A stretch of 12,754 bases of DNA from Physocladia obscura (Eukaryota; Chytridiomycota; Chytridiomycetes; Chytridiales; Chytriomycetaceae). The stretch is taken from positions 1 through 12,754 of the forward strand of contig JADGJH010000969.1 of NCBI GenBank assembly GCA_027596945.1, read 5' to 3'. Positions within the stretch are counted from its first letter, which is position 1. Each line of letters begins with the position of its first letter. Positions 7,787 to 12,754 of the stretch are shown here, in pieces. A program made the position numbers and the translations under genes. The notes under the pieces are model-generated. The model made no database searches and had not been told where the DNA came from. It saw only the letters and a list, made by a program, of their open reading frames with translations.

Positions 7787-9667
7787 TCAACAACTATTGT
7801 CAAACTTGTTGTTGGCAAGATCAAAATCCGGAGCATAAGCTGATTCCAAGATTGTTTGTGGAATCTTGCCATCAAAATTGTTGTTTGAAAGTTTCAGTCG
7901 ATACAAGTTTTTCATCTTTTCAAGAGGGTGGATTGATCCAGTGAAACCGTTTTTTGCAAGATACAGATATACCATGTTTTCTAAACACGCCATCGTTGCA
8001 GGCAGACAGCCTGTGAGGTTATTGTTGCAGAGCGTCAGCAACTCCAAATAATGAAGACTTCCAATATTCGCAGGAATGCAACCACTGAGATTATTATTAC
8101 TCAAATATAGCGACACAAGAGAATGCATATTGCAAATTTCATCTGGAATGGAACCAGACAGCTTGTTTTCATCGAAATAAAGCTCACGCAAATGAACCAA
8201 GTTTCCAATACTTTTTGGGATCATACCGGTAAGATTATTGTTTGAAAAATCTATGCAATCTGCATTCATCAGGAGTCCAATTGTTTCAGGTATACTTCCA
8301 CTGAAATTATTTTGTGCCAAGTATATCTCTTCGAGAGAACTCATTTCACCAATTGATTCAGGAATAGTACCACAAAATTTGTTTTTTCTGATATCTAAAA
8401 GTCGTAAGTTGCTCAGCTGATTAATAGTTTGCGGAAGTGGCCCAGTAAGGCTGTTTTTATCCAAAGATAGAATTTCGAGCCACGTTAGTTGAGTTATAGA
8501 TTCCGGTAAATTGCCCCTCAGATTGTTATTTGCAAGGTTCAAAATTGACAAATTTTGCATTTCACCAAGAGTTTCCGGAATCGGGCCCGAAAGATAGTTG
8601 TCATTTAATCGGAGTTCCACAAGCTGTGCGCAACTTTTAAATATTTTCGGCGGTAGGAATCCGTAGATTCTGTTGAGACTCAAGTTCAGATATTCCAGTT
8701 GTGTCAAGTTTGCGATTTCATCCGGAATACTTCCACTTAATTCATTGCTGCTGAGATCTAAGGAAATCAAGTTTTTAAGGTTTCCGATGGATGAAGGGAT
8801 ACGGTTGGAAAGAAGATTTCCAGAAAGACTTAATTGTCGTAAATTTGTTAAATCTCCGATGGATTTGGGAATACGACCAATAACAAGTGTATTGATATCA
8901 AGATTCGTGGGTCGCACATAAAATCCCTGCAGTTTCCCGACGATAAACAGAGTTTCCAGATTTTTCAGTGAGCAAATAGAATCCGGAATATTTCCATTCG
9001 CACAACAAATAAACTTCAACGTTCTGAGATTCGGCAACTCTCCAACCTCTTTCGGAATCGGCCAAAAATTTTGTGATTTTGAATCCAAATGTCCAGAGTT
9101 TGCCATGGACAAATGGTAGAGTGACTTTACGAGTCCAATTGCTGGAGACAAAGATTTGACATAAGATTTCGGCCAGTCGATGAACTTTGTACCAACCAAA
9201 CACTGTTCGACAAATGCATATTGAAAATTTTGCGGCGCCATCCCAGAAAGCAATAGTTTGTCCCATAGCCGCATAGCTTCGGAGCGAAATTTTGGCGGAG
9301 AGTTTGGTCGAATAAAGCGGGCAATATTCTTGTGTGCAAAACGGTCTGAGGTGATGATGGCGTTGAATAGAGAGGACGCAAGCCGCAATTTTATGGCAAA
9401 CTCAAAGTGGACCCAGTCGAGTACCAATTCGATAATCTCTGGAGAAAATTGGAAGCCAGAAAATAAGCGAGTATTCGTAATAGTTTGCGTCGGATTCGTT
9501 ACAGATCGGGATTTTAAAGAATCTGATATTGATCTTTGCTCAGACTCGGACAGCGCAGCGCCGATCGGCTGTTGCCATTGCCAGCTTCCGGTTTCCGCAT
9601 CGACGTGGAAGTTGTCGTCGTAACGGTCGCTCCACTTGACTTCAAATCGCCTTTGGGTTTGTTTCAT
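7787..9667 (-). CDS. Intracellular plant-type LRR protein with F-box-like and WW-like N-terminus, 626 aa
   Basis: One intronless frame runs from ATG at 9667 to the stop at 7787. There is no signal peptide or membrane segment, so it is probably cytosolic or nuclear. Residues 11-35 (KWSDRYDDNFHVDAETGSWQ to WQQPI) resemble a WW domain shortened in its middle: first Trp, YD, V-D-x-E-TG, second Trp and Pro are present. Residues 74-106 (FSPEIIELVLDWVHFEFAIK and on) resemble an F-box-like helix pair. From about 210 to 626 lie some sixteen 24-residue repeats of the plant-specific type LxxLxLxxNxLxGxIPxxIGxL, the second carrying an insert of about 15 residues. Fungal proteins of this type are usually described only as LRR proteins. 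An F-box would suggest a substrate receptor of an SCF ubiquitin ligase, but that is inference. Its 5' part is more GC-rich than its repeats. Confidence 0.85.
   Translation of the reverse strand: MKQTQRRFEVKWSDRYDDNFHVDAETGSWQWQQPIGAALSESEQRSISDSLKSRSVTNPTQTITNTRLFSGFQFSPEIIELVLDWVHFEFAIKLRLASSLFNAIITSDRFAHKNIARFIRPNSPPKFRSEAMRLWDKLLLSGMAPQNFQYAFVEQCLVGTKFIDWPKSYVKSLSPAIGLVKSLYHLSMANSGHLDSKSQNFWPIPKEVGELPNLRTLKFICCANGNIPDSICSLKNLETLFIVGKLQGFYVRPTNLDINTLVIGRIPKSIGDLTNLRQLSLSGNLLSNRIPSSIGNLKNLISLDLSSNELSGSIPDEIANLTQLEYLNLSLNRIYGFLPPKIFKSCAQLVELRLNDNYLSGPIPETLGEMQNLSILNLANNNLRGNLPESITQLTWLEILSLDKNSLTGPLPQTINQLSNLRLLDIRKNKFCGTIPESIGEMSSLEEIYLAQNNFSGSIPETIGLLMNADCIDFSNNNLTGMIPKSIGNLVHLRELYFDENKLSGSIPDEICNMHSLVSLYLSNNNLSGCIPANIGSLHYLELLTLCNNNLTGCLPATMACLENMVYLYLAKNGFTGSIHPLEKMKNLYRLKLSNNNFDGKIPQTILESAYAPDFDLANNKFDNSC
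7830..9040 (-). repeat. Tandem 72-bp units encoding 24-residue leucine-rich repeats
   Basis: The protein repeats are regular at 24 residues, for example NLISLDLSSNELSGSIPDEI followed by ANLT. At DNA level the units have diverged; only short phrases such as the 'SGSIP' and 'NNNL' codons recur. Repeat growth is therefore old rather than a recent expansion. Confidence 0.8.
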
Positions 9668-9791
9668 CTCCTTTCCGAAAAACCTTTGGGAGAATTTGAC
9701 GAAAAAATATTGGAAAAAAATTTTTGTAGGTGTTTCACAAGTGACTCATAAGACACCAAACCAAAAACCCTGACCGTTTTAGCAATTAAAA
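9668..9791 (-). promoter_or_regulatory. Upstream region of the LRR gene
   Basis: This 124-base spacer separates the LRR start codon from the MYND remnant's stop on the same strand. It has an A/T-rich core near 9700-9725 but no clear TATA or CCAAT box. The LRR promoter presumably lies here or inside the remnant. Confidence 0.3.
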
Positions 9792-10022
9792 TTATTTCGC
9801 TAACTTTCGCCTTTTTTCCACTTCAGCATACATACTTGCAAGGATTTTGAAGGACTGCTTATGGCCCTTCCTCCAGTCAGGCCTTTGACACAGTTGGTTG
9901 CAAACAAACGCCTTCAAGTTCCGACCCTTCAGATTTTTCTTGCTGTAGAACACGCATTTACCAAAGTTTGGAATAAAGCCGTCATAGCTTGTAAAATGAG
10001 CCACTAAGAAAGCTTTTTTCAT
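9792..10022 (-). pseudogene. MYND-type zinc-finger remnant
   Basis: A 76-codon frame contains AFVCNQLCQRPDWRKGHKQS, which fits the second half of a MYND finger (YCxxxCQxxDWxxHK). MYND fingers bind zinc through seven Cys and one His and mediate protein contacts. Here the first half is mostly gone: one Cys (GKC) remains where two C-x2-C pairs are expected, and the final Cys is replaced by SF. A Lys/Arg-rich tail, EVEKRRKLAK, follows to the stop. The frame may begin at an acceptor (TTCTTAG, near 10003) rather than the ATG at 10022. No upstream exon could be joined. It is probably the broken C-terminal end of one of the MYND proteins common in chytrids, or a small degenerate relative that is still expressed. 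Confidence 0.5.
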
Positions 10023-10711
10023 TCACTCTTTGTAATATCAGTGATTCATAATGATTTACAAGATCCATAAAATTCGATATGTATTGATTGAAAAAATGTT
10101 TTTGAATCCAATTTTGGGACTGAGATTTTTCGATTTATTCAGGGCTCCCACAAAATCTTAAAGGTATCTACAAAAACAGTATCTAGAGCAACCAGTTTAT
10201 TATCGAGTTACTCTGTTGGATTTTGGATATGGGCGCCATGTTCAAGTGCGAAATATATGCAGTGGGAATCCGAACAAAAAAGCGACTAGTAAAACAAACT
10301 ATTTCTTCAATGTGGAAAATAGCCTGTGAGTCTAACTCTAATTTTTATTCCCAATCTTCGTGATTATTTTCCATTTGGCACATAAAATAAGTTATTGCGG
10401 CGTTCTGATCGTAATTTTTCAGTGTTTTTAGCGTTTGACATATAAATGCCTTTTGTTGATACGTTTTATCATGTTTTCGTGTTCGTAGCCAGAAAACTAG
10501 AGCACTGAAGGTGATCATCACGTTTATACAGTTCAAAATTAAACATTTTATATTCTTATTTTATTATCCTATTATCTTTTATTTTTATTTAATATCCTTT
10601 TATTTGTCAGCCAGAAACTCATTTTCATACCACAATTTTTCTTATGAAATTTTATATTTATTTTCTTTTCAGGGACTAAAAGTAAAGACTTTGTTACAAT
10701 GAAGAAAACTC
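10023..10711. other. AT-rich spacer with short open frames, no gene assigned
   Basis: On the plus strand a 58-codon frame is open from about 10188 to 10364 and includes MFKCEIYAVGIRTKK. On the minus strand a frame at 10345-10536 ends in CQMENNHEDWE. Neither resembles a family I know or splices clearly to a neighbour. The 14-mer CAATGTGGAAAATA at 10308-10321 also occurs at 7106-7119 with similar flanking bases, which suggests a dispersed repeat. TTTATT at 10657-10662 is a likely poly(A) signal for the minus-strand gene ending at 10712. Confidence 0.35.
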
Positions 10712-12050
10712 TTACACTGAATTGCACCAAGACTCAATTGCTTTCTTTGATGTCTCCTTTCTAATAATTTGCAAGCTTTGTAGAAAGTTGAAAAATATCT
10801 TCTCCTTTGCGGTACCCAGTTGAACCTCAAGTTCAGCATGCTCATGTTTATTTCCCAGATCTAGCAGAATTGTTTCAGTGCTGAGCAAGTTTTCCTGACA
10901 TTTTTATTAATTTATTTTGATTAAAACAAATTTGTAGAGGATTTACCTCCATTACCAAAAAAATTTGGCCAGCATGAGAATAGTGACAGGTAAAAACTTA
11001 TTTTTTGGAAACTTCAAAGAAATAATTCTGCGAAATGTTTTAATGTTGTGTGAATGTGATTCCATTTCCCAAGTATCGATTTGACGTTCTGCAAATAAAA
11101 AAGATCATAAAAATAATGATCTTCCTCACTTTAAACAAAAACAGCCTTACCATGCGAATGCAAAGCATAAACTTTAACTCCACTGAAAGTTTTTTCATGT
11201 CCGTAGCAGTATTTCTTGGGAATCATCCAGAGCATAGCCAAACAACCTCTCCAGAGTTTATGAAAGTCCCAGTAAATGCGACACAAATCGATTAATCCAA
11301 ATTCTCCGCTCTCTTCCACATGTTTGATTTCATCATGCGTAGAAGTTGTGAGTACGCCATCTGCCTTTTGTATACTGGAGAGTTTCTTCAAACAGACCAA
11401 CTCAATTTCGGCACTGCAATTTGAAAGAGGAGTGAGTTGAAAAACAGCCCTTATTTTCTGTTGCTCACGGATAGTACGTTGCCCGATCTAAAATTCTTTC
11501 TAACGCCATCATCAGTGGGTTTATAACATGCATTCCTAATAATTCTTCTGTCTCTTCAACTTTTTGAGTGATGTACATTGTTTCCAATCTATGAGAAAGG
11601 AGGTAAGAGAAAAAAAAATAGATAATGAGACAGAAAAAATATTAAACACTGACATGCTTTCCATATGATTAACAACAGCTTTAAAACAGTGCAAACAAGA
11701 CGAACAATCACAGTTTGAGGTGCAAACTTCTTTTTTCTCGCGCAAAACCTGAAGAGCGTCTTCATTTGTTTTCTTCATTGATAATTAGATTTGAGAGAAA
11801 AATTAACTGAGAAAAAAAGAGAATCAAAACCTGCAGAACGGCATTTGATAAATCTTTGATACGAGAGCAAATAAACGGTGGGAGAGGGGCAAAAAATTTT
11901 TGCAGTTTTTCGTACAAGGTTTCAGACATCCACTTTGGCTTTATTATGCCTTCTCCACAGACAAAAATTTTAAAATGCGCTGGACTAAGGAACAAAAATG
12001 TTCATATAATTTACAATCGAAATTTTGGGTGTTTACTCACTCGCAAACAT
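10712..12050 (-). CDS. Unrecognised seven-exon gene, about 297 aa, with a cysteine cluster
   Basis: Exons in reading order: 12050-12041, 11979-11831, 11772-11654, 11588-11469, 11413-11151, 10996-10947 and 10894-10712. Donors include GTGAGT, GTCAGT, GTGAGC, GTAAGG and GTAAAT. Every junction keeps phase and no in-frame stop occurs before the final TAA. The first exon is only ten bases (ATG plus seven). Residues 70-82 are CTSNCDCSSCLHC, a possible metal site. A helical acidic stretch follows (about 93-130), then an aromatic-rich segment with IDLCRIYWDFHKLWRGCLAM, and a charged helical C-terminus. The exon 5 to 6 junction is the weak point: the 154-nt intron is long and its acceptor poor. A 62-nt intron to 11088 followed by an exon 11088-10988 is an equally in-phase alternative (314 aa). 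No signal peptide is seen and I recognise no family. Confidence 0.6.
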
Positions 12051-12254
12051 GATTTTTTTTTTGATTTGTACAACTCGTTATTCAATTTAGAGTAATTGAA
12101 TATTTGGGAAGACGTTGTATGAGGCTACACTGCTGAAGCATCTACTGAAACCATGTTTGTAAAATTTTTGGAAACATGCGTTTCTTGATAAAAATATTTT
12201 GGAGGAGCTGCGAAAGTTATGGAAATTGTATGTTTGGTTTTCAGAAAGAAGAAA
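12051..12254 (-). promoter_or_regulatory. Upstream region of the seven-exon gene
   Basis: Directly before the ATG is a run of ten T on the plus strand. The minus strand from 12347 to 12087 is open but low-complexity and has no clear family. I read it as 5' UTR and promoter, with no TATA box that I trust. Confidence 0.3.
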
Positions 12255-12274
12255 GTGAGTGAGTGAGTGAGTGA
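12255..12274. repeat. (GTGA)5 microsatellite
   Basis: Five perfect copies of the tetranucleotide GTGA. It lies about 200 bases upstream of the minus-strand gene's start and may vary between strains. Confidence 0.9.
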
Positions 12275-12366
12275 AGGCTTTTACTCGTGTTTGGATCATC
12301 ATCATCTTTTTGAATGAAAGTTTGATTTTAGTATGTAAACAGTTCAAAAATCAATTTCTGACCAGA

Positions 12367-12405
12367 TTCAAATCCAGTAACCTTGTGAGGGGTTTCAAAT
12401 CCAGT
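12367..12405. repeat. 12-bp direct repeat, two copies 27 bp apart
   Basis: TTCAAATCCAGT occurs at 12367-12378 and 12394-12405. The motif resembles a tRNA B box, but no tRNA cloverleaf or A box is present around either copy. Confidence 0.7.
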
Positions 12406-12754
12406 TGTAAAGGAGTTCTGAACAGATTGCAGTAGATAACTCAAAAGTTACAAATTGCAAATAATCAGAAAGTTCTCTAGCCTACCAAAAGTGTTATGCC
12501 CCCGTTTTTGCTTCCAAAATGATTATTTGCAGCCCATTTACGTATTGGAGTTTAATTGGATGCTACTTGACATTTGACTGACGCGTCAGAATTTGTGAGT
12601 TCTTCACCAGAAAATTTTGGCTTTTGATTATTTGGGAGGCCAAGTGTTTCCAATTCATCAAGGTGGTCATAAAAATCGAAAATAAAAGATAATATGATAA
12701 TAAAATAAGAATATAATAGTAATAATTTCGAATTGAAGTTACAGAAAACTAGTC
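12406..12754. other. AT-rich end of window with a short open segment on the minus strand
   Basis: On the minus strand about 12677 to 12552 reads DFYDHLDELETLGLPNNQKP and then KFSGEELTNSDASVKCQVASN to a TAA. Its composition is protein-like and clearly more GC-rich than its surroundings. No acceptor AG directly precedes it, and an ATG at 12670 opens a different 35-codon frame over the same bases. It may be the last exon of a gene outside the window or chance. Near 12485-12508, CCAAAAGTGTTATGCCCCC looks like a transposon terminus, but no partner is seen. Confidence 0.25.

Noticed and set aside
8898..9623. Several 80-120-codon frames overlapping the LRR gene on both strands
   Set aside because: They are shadows of a regular leucine-rich-repeat reading frame and have no recognisable motifs.
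12087..12347. Minus-strand 86-codon frame with RCFSS, resembling a mitochondrial cleavage site
   Set aside because: It is low-complexity, includes the translated GTGA repeat, and leads into the likely 5' UTR of the seven-exon gene with no phase-matched splice.
12360..12410. Possible tRNA, from B-box-like TTCAAATCC
   Set aside because: No A box at the right distance and no acceptor, anticodon or T stems can be drawn.
1..12754. CRISPR array, bacterial operon, phage or riboswitch
   Set aside because: Introns, eukaryotic gene families and poly(A) signals show nuclear fungal DNA; no regularly spaced direct repeats were seen.

Overview
The window is nuclear DNA of a filamentous or zoosporic fungus, most likely a chytrid. 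The reasons are: multi-exon genes with very short GT-AG introns (mostly 52-91 nt); fungal-style versions of TRAPP subunit 6 and ribosomal protein eL8; a dynamin-like mitochondrial protein of a kind I associate with fungi; a plant-type leucine-rich-repeat protein and a MYND zinc-finger remnant, both families that are expanded in chytrids; and AT-rich spacers. The species assignment is inference.

Layout. Positions 1-1800 are AT-rich and hold decayed material. A Harbinger-like (DDE_Tnp4 type) transposase relic is on the minus strand at the left edge. An unidentified gene-like stretch with a phase-matched intron follows on the plus strand. Next comes a compact plus-strand cluster of three conserved housekeeping genes: TRAPPC6/Trs33 (1952-2686, 4 exons, Golgi vesicle tethering), a dynamin-like protein with a probable mitochondrial presequence and a degenerate nucleotide-binding site (2739-4890, 5 exons), and 60S ribosomal protein eL8 (5473-6560, 3 visible coding exons). 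The eL8 start codon must sit in an upstream exon that I could not fix.

Positions 6561-7786 contain no convincing gene. On the minus strand, 7787-9667 is one uninterrupted reading frame for a 626-residue protein with a WW-like segment, an F-box-like helix pair and about sixteen plant-type leucine-rich repeats. A small MYND zinc-finger remnant follows at 9792-10022 (minus), then AT-rich DNA.

The least expected feature is at 10712-12050 on the minus strand. There, seven short exons with matching phases assemble into an unrecognised protein of about 300 residues with a tight cysteine cluster. Single-frame reading hides it because no exon is longer than 263 nt. The last 700 bases are its upstream region plus simple repeats and a short open segment running off the window edge.

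The genes do not form a pathway. The three conserved genes are housekeeping genes in tandem, and the LRR protein, MYND remnant, orphan gene and transposase relic are typical of a variable neighbourhood. All exon maps were read by eye from splice motifs, phase and family alignment from memory; none has transcript support here.
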